Notes: generated by a model from the letters alone, not told the origin. Counted from the first letter of the stretch, positions 8,849-19,863 are shown. The stretch is DNA of 23,924 nucleotides from Asterionellopsis glacialis (GCA_014885115.2 WKLE02006916.1:1-23924), one strand, 5' to 3'. A program made the numbers and translations.

Positions 8849-8890
8849 TACGTGTGCTATGTGCGTTTTATGTGCGTATTATGTGTGTGA
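8849..8890. repeat. Short 11-bp-period tandem repeat, TATGTGCGT
   Basis: TATGTGCGT begins at 8858 and 8869, and a variant TATGTGTGT begins at 8880, an exact 11-bp period. A looser TACGTGTGC copy precedes them at 8849. An 11-bp period is near one helical turn, so stacked protein binding on one DNA face is possible. It lies about 100 bp upstream of the Pus3-like start. Confidence 0.7.
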
Positions 8891-9179
8891 TGATAGATCG
8901 ACATTCGATAAGCTTTTTTCTTGCTTGTGTCTCTTGTCGACGTTGCTTGACAGAGCTCAAGAGCGAGCTTTTTGAGAAAAAACCAAAAAAGAAAAAACCC
9001 AAACTTTTGTGGTTTTGAGGGGTGCATCAGTGATGGACATCGAAATCAAAATCTTTTTTTGAAAATGCAGTTCGCATGTTTCTGCGCACAAATGTGGCTA
9101 AATATATCGCACAACGAATCTGAATCGAATACAAATTTCACGAAAGACCGTGTAGACCTAGTGTCCGTAACTGGTACAG

Positions 9180-9301
9180 GTAAGATCTTTTGCCTTCTTT
9201 GCGTCGCCATGCGGAACACGCACGGAAAAGATACACGACGACGAACAACGACTGAGGTCATTCGAAGCTCCTCCAAAATAATCGGCAGTTCTTCTCTTTA
9301 G
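9180..9301 (+). other. Putative 5'-UTR intron of the GPI gene
   Basis: The donor CAG|GTAAGA at 9180 and the pyrimidine-rich acceptor TTCTTCTCTTTAG ending at 9301 match the signals of the coding introns in this window. The size, 122 nt, is also similar. It would lie entirely in the leader, 57 nt upstream of the ATG at 9359. Transcript data would settle it. Confidence 0.45.
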
Positions 9302-9358
9302 ATATTTCATAAGACTATACTATTATAATATTATCAACGGTAAAAGATTGCCATCACG

Positions 9359-11020
9359 ATGTCGGACGTTTCTGAAACCCCCGCTTGGAAGGCCCTTGAG
9401 GCTCATTATGCTGCCACCAAGGATGTGCACATGAAAGATCAATTCGCTGCTGACTCTGAGAGGTTCAGTAAGTTCAGTTTGAAGTTTGAAGACCTTCTTT
9501 TCGACTTCTCCAAGAACCGCATCAACGAAGAAACTATGGACCTTCTCTACAAACTTGCTGAACAGCAAGATGTGAATGGAATGGCCAAGCAGATGTACTC
9601 TGGTGAAAAGATTAATGCTACCGAAGGCCGTGCCGTTCTTCACGTTGCTCTTAGGAACCAATCTAACACACCCATCATGGTGGACGGCAAAGACGTTATG
9701 CCTGAGGTAAACGACACTCTGGCCAAGATCAAAACTTTCACTGAGAATGTCCGCAACGGAGAATGGAAGGGTCAGACTGGCAAATCTATCAACACTATTG
9801 TAAACATTGGAATTGGAGGATCCGATCTTGGACCAGTTATGGTCTGTGAGGCCTTGAAACCTTACTCAAAACGTGACTTGGCAATGCACTTTTGCTCCAA
9901 CGTCGATGGAACCCATATGGCCGAAATCCTCAAGAGGTGCGATCCTGAAACTACACTTTTCCTAGTTGCAAGTAAAACTTTCACTACTCAGGAAACTATG
10001 ACCAACGCTAGAAGCGCCAAACAGTGGGTTCTTAACAACTTCGACAATGATGCCTCTGCCATCGCCAAGCACTTTGCAGCCCTCAGTACCAACGCCAAGG
10101 GTGTCAGTGAGTTCGGTATTGATACTAACAACATGTTTGGATTCTGGGACTGGGTTGGAGGACGTTACTCCCTTTGGTCTGCAATTGGAACTCCAATTGC
10201 TCTCTCTATTGGATTCGACAACTGGATGGAGATGCACGCTGGTGCACATGCCATGGATCAGCACTTCCTTAATGCTCCACCAAAGGAGAACTTGCCCATG
10301 ACCCTCGCCCTTCTTGGTGCTTGGTACAACAACTTTTACGGTGCCGAATCTGTTGCCATCCTTCCTTACGATCAGTACATGCACCGTTTTGCAGCATACT
10401 TCCAACAGGGAGATATGGAATCGAACGGAAAGTACATTACCAAGGATGGCAAAAAGGTTGGTGTTCAGACAGGACCCATCATCTGGGGCGAACCGGGAAC
10501 CAATGGACAACACGCCTTTTACCAGCTCATCCATCAGGGTACCAAAATGATCCCTTGCGATTTCTTCGCTCCCACTCAAACCCACAATAAGTTGACGGAG
10601 ACAATCGGTGCACCAGAGGACCACCATCCAATTCTCCTTTCGAACTACTTTGCCCAAACTGAAGCGCTTTGCTTTGGAAAGACTGCTGAAGTCGTGAGGT
10701 CAGAGCTTGAAGGAAAGATGACTCCAGAGGAAGTTGATGCTCTTGTACCTCACAAAGTCTTCGAGGGCAACAAGCCATCCAACTCTTTCCTTTTCAAGCA
10801 GTTGACTCCTCGTATGCTTGGAATCCTCATTTCTATGTACGAAATGAAGATTTTTACACAGGCGGCTCTCTGGAATATCAATGCTTTCGATCAGTGGGGT
10901 GTTGAACTCGGAAAGGCTCTTGCCAAGAAAATCCTCCCAGAACTTGGGGGTACCGATGAAGTTGCCTCTCACGATAGCTCCACTAATGGTCTCATCAACT
11001 ACTACAAGGCTAACAAATAA
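9359..11020 (+). CDS. GPI: Glucose-6-phosphate isomerase, cytosolic type
   Basis: A 553-residue enzyme in one exon interconverting glucose-6-phosphate and fructose-6-phosphate in glycolysis/gluconeogenesis. The length is typical of the family. Family blocks in order: [13 protein letters not shown] (149-161), [10 protein letters not shown] (205-214), the first GPI signature [14 protein letters not shown] (264-277), MESNGKYIT (353-361), [14 protein letters not shown] (376-389) and the second signature [13 protein letters not shown] (510-522). Residues matching known catalytic positions are R269, E354, H385 and K519, with the expected 31-residue gap between Glu and His. There is no signal or transit peptide, so it should be cytosolic. 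It reads like the animal/proteobacterial subfamily ([20 protein letters not shown]). Codons are strongly biased to AAG, ATC, GCC and CTT, unlike the VPS8-like neighbour, suggesting high expression. The start is ATG in ATCACGATG. Confidence 0.97.
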   Translation: MSDVSETPAWKALEAHYAATKDVHMKDQFAADSERFSKFSLKFEDLLFDFSKNRINEETMDLLYKLAEQQDVNGMAKQMYSGEKINATEGRAVLHVALRNQSNTPIMVDGKDVMPEVNDTLAKIKTFTENVRNGEWKGQTGKSINTIVNIGIGGSDLGPVMVCEALKPYSKRDLAMHFCSNVDGTHMAEILKRCDPETTLFLVASKTFTTQETMTNARSAKQWVLNNFDNDASAIAKHFAALSTNAKGVSEFGIDTNNMFGFWDWVGGRYSLWSAIGTPIALSIGFDNWMEMHAGAHAMDQHFLNAPPKENLPMTLALLGAWYNNFYGAESVAILPYDQYMHRFAAYFQQGDMESNGKYITKDGKKVGVQTGPIIWGEPGTNGQHAFYQLIHQGTKMIPCDFFAPTQTHNKLTETIGAPEDHHPILLSNYFAQTEALCFGKTAEVVRSELEGKMTPEEVDALVPHKVFEGNKPSNSFLFKQLTPRMLGILISMYEMKIFTQAALWNINAFDQWGVELGKALAKKILPELGGTDEVASHDSSTNGLINYYKANK

Positions 11021-12115
11021 GCAGGAAGTCACAGTGTTGTGCCATACATGACGCGTGCGTGATAGCCCAAAATAGTATCAAGTACACAGTCGGTGGTATG
11101 ATACTTATGAATTATTTCGTTGTATGTTTATTCCCAAGATTACGGTAGCAATGTAATTGTAGAGGGACAAATTCAAAATGTGAAAAAACGTTTTTATATT
11201 TTACACAGATTTGTTCTGCACTTTACTCTGTTGACATCTGGGGGCACGGCTCTATTTAAGATAGTTGCACTTACAGATTGGTTAGGTACTGCTGGATATT
11301 TTCAAACTTAATGATGATACCTGATTTCTCTTTCCTGTTCCATTGTCCATCATGCCTTACATTCGTGATATGCAATACAAATAATACATTACTACTTTTG
11401 TTATTTACCGTAATTTGAATTTTGTGTCGATTTCTGCTTCAAAATAGAAATGCCTACTTTTATGTATTGCAGCACTAAATTCCACCCACTTATGAGCCTC
11501 GCATGTGTGACAAGGTGGTATCATTTGTAGCATAGGCCACCAACACGAGAGATTGGAAAGCAAAATAGAAGGTTCCTATATGTAGGTCCTTAGAAATTGA
11601 AGCAGCGGGTATATGTAGTGAACGCGTTAGAAGAAGTTTCTGCAGTCAATCAATTTCCGATGTATATACCTTTGGTCCTTTGATCAGATGCCTCTTTTGA
11701 AATCTTTTGAGGAGCATATCCTATGTTGCAACGCACCTATCCAAAATAGGTGAGAGCAGAATGTCGATAAAAAATCTTGACAAATATTCAATAATATTCA
11801 ATATTGTGATGATTTTGACTCCTGAAATGTCAAATTTAATTTCAAACCCTTGCTGGGGGAGACCAGTATCAGTAAGTATTAATACTACTATATGTACGTA
11901 AAGTTGGAAGGAATACCCCTACAAGGTATGTAGGACCTATTTTTCCTCAGCGTGGTTCTGTGTACCGGCCGGAACTTGTAAATACATGATATTAATACAG
12001 GTAAATATTTAATACCAGGTACAGATTATTATTTCTCCCAATCGTTCGTGAAGCGGGTTTTGAACGCACTTCAAAGCTCAGACTTGCCATGGGCCACACG
12101 GACTACTGTGAATGA
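11021..12115. other. Intergenic, no gene seen
   Basis: About 1.1 kb of AT-rich sequence between the GPI and cyclin genes. It holds the GPI 3' UTR and the cyclin promoter. Motif copies occur at 11582 (GTAGGTCCTTA), 11930 (GTAGGACCTAT) and 12013-12022 (TACCAGGTAC). Only a 64-residue unsupported ORF (11707-11901) is present. Confidence 0.6.
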
Positions 12116-13403
12116 ATGCAGTTTGCAGTGGAGCACAGCGAACTCGAGAAGAGAGACGATAAACTCAACACACCCACCGCCATGTCCGCAGCAGCATCTC
12201 GTCCTCCTCCTCCCGGCGGTCCTCCTTCGGTAGGTTCGAACGCACCGCCATCTGGTGCCAAAAGACGCAATAAATCATTTGATGTATCACAACTGCCATC
12301 GCTAAAGGATGGGATATCGCCACAAGAGGAAGCTGACAAACGACGACGAACATGTCGATTCTTGGAGGAGGCTGGTCGGATTTTAAAGTTACCTCGTGTG
12401 GCTGTTGCAACTGCTATGGTGTTTTTTCATAGATTTTATGCCAAACACTCCTTTGCACAACATGATCGGTTTGAGGTTGCCGTGGCATGTTTACTTTTAG
12501 CCGCCAAGACTGAGGAATCCCCCAAAAAACTAAATGCCGTTATCGGAGAATGTCATAAATTAAAAACTCGTGGTGCAGCTGGCCGCAGTCCTGGACCTGG
12601 TATGAATAGTGGAGGCAAGGGAATGAATGGAGCATTAGATCCCAAGGGGGAAGAATTTGCCAAGGTGAAAGAACGTGTACTTCTATTGGAACGTGTCATT
12701 CTTCACACGATCGGTTTCGAGCTCAGTATTGATCACCCTTACAAGTTTTTAGTTGAACAGGTAAGACAATATGCAAAAGGATTAATTCATCTTGTGCATT
12801 GTTATATTTTTATAGTTACTTTTTTTCTAAAGAGAAGTGAAACGTTTTCTTCTTTTCTAAAATTGAAAACGTCCAAAGATTAAGAGGTTGACTCAAACTA
12901 GACAAATTGAGTATATTAAGCCACCTCTAAATGCACCACCATCTCAGATTATGGAAAAAATGACAAATAATCTTGTTCAATATGCAATGAACTTCGCAAA
13001 TGATTCGATGCATACATCCCTCTGTTTACAATTTCCTGCCAAAACTATTGCTACAGCATGTGTATACCTTGCGGGACAATTTGCCAAGGTTCGACCTATT
13101 GGTGGTAAAGAATGGTTAACAGTCCTTGATTGTCACGATGTCGAAGCGATCGTATGTAAGTACTTTGTTTGGCAATGGGATAATATTTCAAAATTAAATA
13201 GATTGTGATTCTCATACGTATTGTTTGCTTATTGTCATGGTTGTTTGCGAACAGCAATATGTTTACAAATCATGGAGATGGTGGAGGAAAAGAAAGGATC
13301 CCACACGGAGGCTTTCAAAGAAATACGAGGAGAGCTTGAAAAAATTAGACAAGAGAACACCGACACCGCCCCTGAACGCGATGCAAAGCGTCCTCGGGTG
13401 TAG
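12116..13403 (+). CDS. Cyclin T/K-like protein
   Basis: Three exons: 12116-12760, 12879-13155 and 13255-13403. The introns are 118 nt (CAG|GTAAGA ... AAAG|ATT) and 99 nt (GTAT|GTAAGT ... ACAG|CAA). The joined frame gives 356 residues. Both joins restore cyclin-fold sequence: FLVEQ-IKRLTQ and VEAIV-S-ICLQIM. The N-terminus (1-50) is Pro/Ser/Gly-rich. The first cyclin box (about 75-150) contains FFHRFYAKHSF and LLAAKTEESPKK. A Gly-rich insert lies at 152-175. ERVILHTIGFELSIDHPYKFL (192-212) and YAMNFANDS lead into the second box, which has ATACVYLAGQFAKV (273-286). The pattern is closest to cyclins T and K, partners of CDK9/CDK12-type kinases that phosphorylate the RNA polymerase II tail; cyclin L is an alternative. 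The basic end (KRPRV) could be a nuclear signal. Met23 (12182), in a better GCCATGT context, could be the true start. Confidence 0.87.
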
Positions 13404-13897
13404 GTACAAATTGTCACGGGCATGACCAATTTGAAACATGTCTTCATCTTGTTTTGTAATCTCTCTAGTGTTTTCCTTCTTGCAAATCCTCTGAATTTTT
13501 ACAAAAAAACTATAGTACTTATACTTTTAGACTGCTACTGAAACGAAATTATCTTCATCCATGTACCTGGGGTATCATTATACTGTATTTTGTTTGTTTT
13601 ATTTGATGCTTCTCGGTTCTCGGATAGTCGTCACCTTGATATTATTTTCAGCTATATTTTTACATATTAGGGTTAGAGATATATGATTTTTTGTTTAGAC
13701 CCTCGCTAATTTCGAAATTGAGTCGAGCAAGTCGGACCAGAAACCAATGCCCAATGAAAGTGAGCCGACGAAGAGCATTCAAAACCACGGTCGCGACGGC
13801 GCACATCCTCTCCATTTTGTCTCAATCTGAAATCTTTCTCTTTTCAACGCCATTGTAGTCCAGTGTTACGAACACACCAATCAAGAAGGAGAAGACA
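13404..13897. other. Intergenic, no gene seen
   Basis: About 490 bp covering the cyclin 3' UTR and the promoter and leader of the VPS8-like gene. It contains a GTACCTGGGGTAT sequence near 13563, a weak match to the palindrome family. No coding or RNA gene was recognised. Confidence 0.6.
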
Positions 13898-16800
13898 ATG
13901 GATCTGCAAGCTATTTTAGATGAGTCATCATCATCGACATCTTCTGGTGCCAATTTAGGAGGCAGCAGTAGTACAACATCGAGCGCAGGGGAATTGGAAC
14001 GAATTTTGAGGGAAGAAGAAGAGCTTTCAGATGATGATGTTGATGTTGGCAGAGTCAATGGAGCTCCATCAATACTATCAATGGATAGTGATGCTCGTTA
14101 CAATTTCTCTTCGGCAAGGCCACGGGATTATATGACGTCACCAGAGGAAGATGCGTATTTGGACACACAGACTTACAACTCACAGGGTAGATACAAAGAT
14201 AATAATAATATGGACCGGAGTGAACAATTGTATAATAACGACGCGGACGAGAACAACAATGCATTTGACCTTCCACGGCATGCTGCAAATCCCACTGCAC
14301 ACTCTGCAGAAGATTGGGCAATTTTACAACAAATTTTAGGAGAAGACGAGGATGACGAGAAAGTATCAGAAGACGAATGGACACCTGATAAAAGTACAAC
14401 AGCAGATCAGAATATTATGAATCATTCAGTTCAAAGTTCGCCTACATTGCCCAGCAAAATTGATGTGGATACAATTCTCGGATCTTTGAACTCAGACGAT
14501 GAAGAAGACATTAATCTTTTACTACAACCGTCCGCAATCGAATCTCGGTCGTACACAGATAATTTCTTGACAGAAGGAGCAGCATTGCAAGGGTTGGATG
14601 ACGAACAATATAGTAGCACCATGCAAAGTTCAACGCCACTGTATTCTTCTGGAATCGCAATGGAACCACATGCTTCCACGGGGGGTTCCTTTCAATCTAA
14701 AACAAGCAAGTTGCCAAAGGGACAAAAATCAGAAATGTCGGAAGAGGAACACATCAAATTTTCTGAAGCCGCTATGAAGTTTGCACAAGATTGTGAAAAA
14801 CGATTGTTGAAACCAGGCCAACGTGAAATTGTGTCTCCGCTTCACGTGAAACGAAGAATGCAACCCAGCCTCGAAGTAGGGACCAGGGAACAACAAAAGG
14901 CGAAAAAAGATGAGAATTCTTCCAAGGTACACATTGGCAATGTACAATCTCGTTTCGAATTCTCAGGTTTGTGTGAATCAAAATCTATGCCTAAGATCAC
15001 GTCTCGGTTGTCAGGAAGTGTGATTGATCCTGGGCTCCCTACAGCACTCGCCGTAAATTCAAAATTTATTTCAATTGGTTTTCAAAAGGGAGCTATTTAT
15101 GTCTTTGACTTGTTTGAAGAATTGCGACAAACTCTAGGACCAACATTAGACCAAATCCCTGTGAACGAAGCCGCTGTGCAAAGAGGAATCTCTGTAACAT
15201 CCATCGATATGACTGAAAACGGAGATGCATTGATTGCTGGATACACTACAGGGAATATAATTTTATGGGATGTTATCAAGGGTGCCATCCTTCGAACTGT
15301 TTCAGATATTCATCCATCTCCAATCACTTCAGTACGATTCTTATCTGGACCAGATTTAAAGGTTGTAAGCGTGGACGCTGGTGGTCTCGTCCACAAACTT
15401 GTTTTTGCCAAAAATATCATATGGTCAAACTATTCTGTAGATTATGATTGTCTATTAGATGGGACCGCAGGTCAAATTTTAGCAATGAGCGTCCTCCCTC
15501 CGATTTCTTCAATCGACCCACGAAAGGCAATGGCACCAAAACATGCCACTCATCCATTCCTCTTAAACTTGGATCTAATAGCGTTGTCCTCTGATCGAAG
15601 TTCATTTGCTATTGCAGTTGAACCTGCCGTGAATGTGCTCCACCGATGGTCAAAGCCTCCCATGGAACAAATAAGACCCAGTGCTGATTTGAATGAGGAA
15701 TCGAATCAAGATCTTCCGTGTCTGTCATGGGGTTGGGCTCTTATGCCTGGTGGTGGACATGTTGCGACCGCCATCCTTGCTAGAGCCTGGGGTTGCTGCA
15801 TCCAGTTTCTTCAAGCTAACTTTCCCGAAGAGGTCGAAACTAATAATGAAGGCGAGCAATTTCTTTGGCCTGCATTCGGCGTCCATGATGAATTTAATGT
15901 TACAGCCCCTGTGCTTGCGCTGGAATGGTTAGGGGAACGCTCTTTGGTATATCTCACACTGACGAATGAATTTACAGTTGTCGACACTGTCATGATGACC
16001 CTTCTTGAAAGGCTTGACTTTTCAGGGTTTAATCTAGTTTACGCAGAGTTTTCATTGAGCCGCAGAGACAGCCAGACCGAAGCCCAAGGAACCACTCCTA
16101 ACTTGTGCACGACTTTTCAAAATAGTGCCCGTTCCAGCGAAGATAGAATAATGATTCTCTGCCAAAAAGAAATTAAGGCGGTTTCGATGTTGGGAGCCAA
16201 GAGTAGAATTTCAGCTCTTGAGCATGACGGAGAATGGCTAGGCGCATTAGCATTTGCCTTGGATCATTACGAGAGCACCATAAAGAGTCAGGAAGATCGC
16301 AAGCGTGACCCAGATGGCAAACGTGACCTATCTGAACACCCAGAATTTTCGTCCATAGAGCGCAGCGAAGATGAAGAATGGATTGCCAGGCTACTGCTGC
16401 GATATCTCAGTTTGGCCGTCGAAAACGCTCCAGAATCCGACCGACCCTCGAAAGGGCTCGGGATCAACTCAACAGGCAAAGTAGTCGATCTTGCTCAGAG
16501 TCATTTCCAAATGTTGGCTGGAGTTTGTATTGAATTTTGCGTTGTGACCAGAAGACTAGATCTCTTGTTTGGCCAGATCTTTCGCTGCTTTCATAATGTC
16601 GGGTACCTTTCTGTTTTCCTAGACGTGCTAGAACCCTATGTGTTGAACGACAAACTTGCATACATTGCTCCTGAAGCGATGGCTCATTTTGTAGACCATT
16701 GTAAAGCCAACAACGGCGTGGCTACAGTCGAGAGATGTTTGCTACATATGGATGTGACTATCATGGACTTTGACTCGATTATTTCACTTTTGAAGAAAAA

Positions 16801-19261
16801 TGAAATGTATTCTGCTCTGGTTCACGTATATACACACGGCCTTGATGATTTTATTTCACCGCTCAAAGTTCTCTTCAGTAGGATGTTTGATGCTGCCGAT
16901 GAAGGAAATATATTTGATAGATGCGTGACGAATCCGATTGAGCGTTTTGGTTATAAGATATTGTTATACTTGCAAAGCTGCTTTAGAGGCAAAACATTTC
17001 CACAAGACTTCGATTTAAAACCTTTCGATCGAGTGAAATCACTGCGTCCACAACTTGTGCGCTTTTTATTACAGGAGAACTATACTACAGAAAATAATGC
17101 ATCATCAGAAGTATTTGGGTATAGAGCATTCCGGTACCCATATGCATATATTTTACTTGCCTTGGACGCACGCACTTTTCTCGACACGCTAAGTTTGGTA
17201 CTGGATGCACCAGATGTTGACTTTATGGAATCTGAGGCTGCTCATGATGCAAATGACGAATGGGGCATGCAAACAAGAACAGACGAAAGCAAGAACGAGA
17301 GTATTGGAGATATCGAAGTTGACGGTCGCTGTCCTTCTCGACAGTCGATCATAAGTACCCTGGCGTCATTTATTTTAATAGAAGATGATGCAAATACACT
17401 CGATAAATTCGGCACACCAAAACAATCAAAACTTGCTATTGGTGTATTCCTAGATTTCATGGCGAAGTATCTCATGGAGGGCGTGATTCGAGCAAACAAG
17501 ACAGAAATATTTCTAATCCTCTCGCGCATGACAGATCGATTTGTGAATGCAAAAGACCCTTTTGACCGCCAAATTGCTCAAAGCCAAATAATTGATCTCC
17601 TTTCAGCGCTTTCGAGCTCTTCATACGACACAAGTAGAGTTTTAGAATTGCTGCAGGGAGCAGGCATCAGTAGGGCTGCCTTGATCTTGCACCAACAATG
17701 TTTGTCATCTTGGAACGAAGGAGGTGAAAAACTAGTTGGTTCTGCTGAACATTTTCGAAATGCAATTGATTGTTATTTGAATGACGACGACCCAGAGTTC
17801 CAAAAAAATGTTTTTAATTATGTGAAAAAAGAGTGCACTGTTGCTACACCTAGTGAGAGTTCTGAATCACTAGGGGAAACTCTTTCTGCAAAGCTTCCAG
17901 ATTTAATCAATCTTGACCCAATTTTGTCTGCGCAACTCGTTGCCGAACTCTTTATCGAGGAATTGGACGAGGTTATTATGTCACTATTTTCGAAAGACGG
18001 GGGTGCCACTCAATACAAGTTTTTACATACAATAATATCTGGAGATTTAGGCAGAACTGATCCTGTTGCTGGCCCGGTTCTAACTGCCAATCTCACTGTG
18101 GACCATCACCAAATGTATCTTGCACTCTTAGCAAGACTTCATCCCGACATGGTATATGAGTACCTTTCCACGCATGACACGTATCGACCAGATGAATGTT
18201 TGAAACTCTGCCAGGAATATGATATAGCTGATGCGTCTGCATACCTTTCAGAAAGAATGGGTAACGTGACAGGTGCCCTACAACTTATACTACAGACGCT
18301 GGAGAGTCGGCTCATGGGTCTCAAACGCAGTATTCGAGGAATGAGCACAAGCAGCTATGATAGTTCATCAAGGCTACGATTTTCAAGTTCACTAAACAAA
18401 AAGCGAGTCTCAAGCGGCGAAATATCGAGCAAGCACGCAAAAGAAGTCAAAGATGTGAAAAGAATACTTGTGGTGGCACTGGATTTATGCGAGCGAAACT
18501 CAGGTACTGCATCCACCCGAACTGAACATGGTTCACAACTATGGTTCAATGTTCTCGACCGTTTAATCAATGCGAAAGGATTCCTTCGCCTAGCTAAGGA
18601 ACAGCCTCAACACGCCAAGGTTATGGCAAGCGTTTTGAGCGAGCTATTGCAACTGACAATGCAACGCATGGTCTCAAGTGTTCCTCTTACAGATCTTGTG
18701 CACAAGGTTACAGCAGAGCATTCAGGAAGTCGTTTAGGTGAATTCCGCGAGATGATAGTAACTCTGCTTAGCACTTACGGATTCGAACACGATGTATGCA
18801 CTGGTGCAGTAAACGTTCTGCACCATGACATCCGGACTATGGAGCGGGATCGTCGAAGCCTCAAAGTAGAAGGCTCAAGAATTGGAAAAATAATGAGTCG
18901 CCCACTAAAACGATCACTACCATTAGGTGGTCGGGGATTTGTCGAAGCCCTGTCACATAATGGTGTTAGCGTCAAATCCGGCCCCGACGGAGATGCAAGT
19001 TTAAGCGATGGCGGTCTTGTATTGGACAACAGATCCAACAATGCGGGTCTTTCAAACGTTCTATCATTGTTGCGATCGCGGAGAGATTCTGGTAAAGGCG
19101 GAAAGACTCAAGTTCGAACCAAGTCTGAACTTTGCATGATGACTTCATCCGACCTCTTGTTCCATGCTGGAGAATCCTCCGAAGCTATGGGCTTAGGAGA
19201 ACGGCAAATCGGTGTTTTAGGCTCTGCTGAGCATTATGGGAGTTTTAGAACATTCCAATAG
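13898..19261 (+). CDS. VPS8: VPS8-like CORVET/endosomal tethering subunit
   Basis: A 1787-residue protein in one 5.4-kb exon with start context ACAATGG. Vps8 is the Rab5-binding subunit of the CORVET complex that tethers early endosomes. Residues 1 to about 360 are acidic, Ser/Asn-rich and probably disordered. A beta-propeller begins at about 370: TALAVNSKFISIGFQKGAIYVFD, then WD-like repeats at about 431-457 (SIDMTENGDALIAGYTTGNIILWDV) and about 471-500. The segment QSHFQMLAGVCIEFCVVTRRLDLLF and what follows (about 865-1020) matches the conserved Vps8 domain. Alpha-solenoid-like sequence follows, with a Ser-rich insert near 1475-1530. Animal and fungal Vps8 end in a RING finger. Here the last 130 residues are Gly/Ser/Arg-rich with one cysteine and no RING spacing. 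It is longer than animal or yeast Vps8 because of the N-terminal extension and inserts. Confidence 0.85.
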   Translation: MDLQAILDESSSSTSSGANLGGSSSTTSSAGELERILREEEELSDDDVDVGRVNGAPSILSMDSDARYNFSSARPRDYMTSPEEDAYLDTQTYNSQGRYKDNNNMDRSEQLYNNDADENNNAFDLPRHAANPTAHSAEDWAILQQILGEDEDDEKVSEDEWTPDKSTTADQNIMNHSVQSSPTLPSKIDVDTILGSLNSDDEEDINLLLQPSAIESRSYTDNFLTEGAALQGLDDEQYSSTMQSSTPLYSSGIAMEPHASTGGSFQSKTSKLPKGQKSEMSEEEHIKFSEAAMKFAQDCEKRLLKPGQREIVSPLHVKRRMQPSLEVGTREQQKAKKDENSSKVHIGNVQSRFEFSGLCESKSMPKITSRLSGSVIDPGLPTALAVNSKFISIGFQKGAIYVFDLFEELRQTLGPTLDQIPVNEAAVQRGISVTSIDMTENGDALIAGYTTGNIILWDVIKGAILRTVSDIHPSPITSVRFLSGPDLKVVSVDAGGLVHKLVFAKNIIWSNYSVDYDCLLDGTAGQILAMSVLPPISSIDPRKAMAPKHATHPFLLNLDLIALSSDRSSFAIAVEPAVNVLHRWSKPPMEQIRPSADLNEESNQDLPCLSWGWALMPGGGHVATAILARAWGCCIQFLQANFPEEVETNNEGEQFLWPAFGVHDEFNVTAPVLALEWLGERSLVYLTLTNEFTVVDTVMMTLLERLDFSGFNLVYAEFSLSRRDSQTEAQGTTPNLCTTFQNSARSSEDRIMILCQKEIKAVSMLGAKSRISALEHDGEWLGALAFALDHYESTIKSQEDRKRDPDGKRDLSEHPEFSSIERSEDEEWIARLLLRYLSLAVENAPESDRPSKGLGINSTGKVVDLAQSHFQMLAGVCIEFCVVTRRLDLLFGQIFRCFHNVGYLSVFLDVLEPYVLNDKLAYIAPEAMAHFVDHCKANNGVATVERCLLHMDVTIMDFDSIISLLKKNEMYSALVHVYTHGLDDFISPLKVLFSRMFDAADEGNIFDRCVTNPIERFGYKILLYLQSCFRGKTFPQDFDLKPFDRVKSLRPQLVRFLLQENYTTENNASSEVFGYRAFRYPYAYILLALDARTFLDTLSLVLDAPDVDFMESEAAHDANDEWGMQTRTDESKNESIGDIEVDGRCPSRQSIISTLASFILIEDDANTLDKFGTPKQSKLAIGVFLDFMAKYLMEGVIRANKTEIFLILSRMTDRFVNAKDPFDRQIAQSQIIDLLSALSSSSYDTSRVLELLQGAGISRAALILHQQCLSSWNEGGEKLVGSAEHFRNAIDCYLNDDDPEFQKNVFNYVKKECTVATPSESSESLGETLSAKLPDLINLDPILSAQLVAELFIEELDEVIMSLFSKDGGATQYKFLHTIISGDLGRTDPVAGPVLTANLTVDHHQMYLALLARLHPDMVYEYLSTHDTYRPDECLKLCQEYDIADASAYLSERMGNVTGALQLILQTLESRLMGLKRSIRGMSTSSYDSSSRLRFSSSLNKKRVSSGEISSKHAKEVKDVKRILVVALDLCERNSGTASTRTEHGSQLWFNVLDRLINAKGFLRLAKEQPQHAKVMASVLSELLQLTMQRMVSSVPLTDLVHKVTAEHSGSRLGEFREMIVTLLSTYGFEHDVCTGAVNVLHHDIRTMERDRRSLKVEGSRIGKIMSRPLKRSLPLGGRGFVEALSHNGVSVKSGPDGDASLSDGGLVLDNRSNNAGLSNVLSLLRSRRDSGKGGKTQVRTKSELCMMTSSDLLFHAGESSEAMGLGERQIGVLGSAEHYGSFRTFQ

Positions 19262-19843
19262 ATTTTTATGTGTTCAATTGCTACCTCATCCAACATGCCA
19301 CGGCACGAAGGAATAATGAACAAGTGCACGAAAAAGGTCAGGACAATATGTAGATCTTTCAATTTTGTAAAATATGTTTAGTACTATTCTTAATTATAGC
19401 TATGGATGTCTCATTTTTCGGCGCAACTCTCATCCTCTAGCTGTAAACGCCTTCAGTGAAAAATCAAGCATGATCGGTTTATGATGATCACCTTTAACAA
19501 AATGTATTATCGTACTCATTTTCTGATTTGCGATTTCGTTTGGCCATACTTTTTCTCTTTTGAAGAAGATGTGATCTCGTCTTTATGGATAGTCTAGTTC
19601 AAATTTTAAAAAAGGATCTCGCAGTCTAGTCCTCTCTAGATTCCTCTTCGATACGTACTCGTCCACGTTAGACACGACTGAAACCTCCCAAACTTTTTTG
19701 TCAATTTCGCATGTCCGTAGTGCGTAAAGCGTCTGGCCGTTTCTCGGGTTTTGGTGGTCACCGACCGACCGACGGTCGGTTCGTAAATAATAGTCGTCTT
19801 GCTATGGGTGCCAGAAGAGCTACCGTACGTACCAGGTAGGACC

Positions 19844-19863
19844 CCTAGAGAGAGGACTCTAGG
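19844..19863. repeat. Inverted repeat CCTAGAG-N6-CTCTAGG
   Basis: A perfect 7-bp stem with a 6-nt loop (AGAGGA). It directly follows a GTACCAGGTAGGACC copy that joins both recurrent motifs of the window. It lies about 200 bp before the argininosuccinate lyase start. Confidence 0.75.

Larger units (their letters stand above)
8747..9358. promoter_or_regulatory. Divergent intergenic promoter region
   Basis: About 610 bp between the divergent Pus3-like and GPI start codons, so it should hold both promoters. It contains an 11-bp tandem TATGTGCGT array (8849-8890), A/T-rich tracts around 8970-9000 and a probable GPI 5'-UTR intron (9180-9301). No TATA box or named transcription-factor site can be assigned with confidence. 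An ORF at 8972-9301 (plus) is judged spurious. Confidence 0.5.

Noticed and set aside
8972..9301. Plus-strand ORF of 109 residues
   Set aside because: It lies in the divergent promoter, crosses a likely 5'-UTR intron, and has no conserved features.
9962..10657. Minus-strand ORF of 231 residues
   Set aside because: It is fully antisense to the well-supported GPI coding sequence; codon bias there explains the lack of stops.
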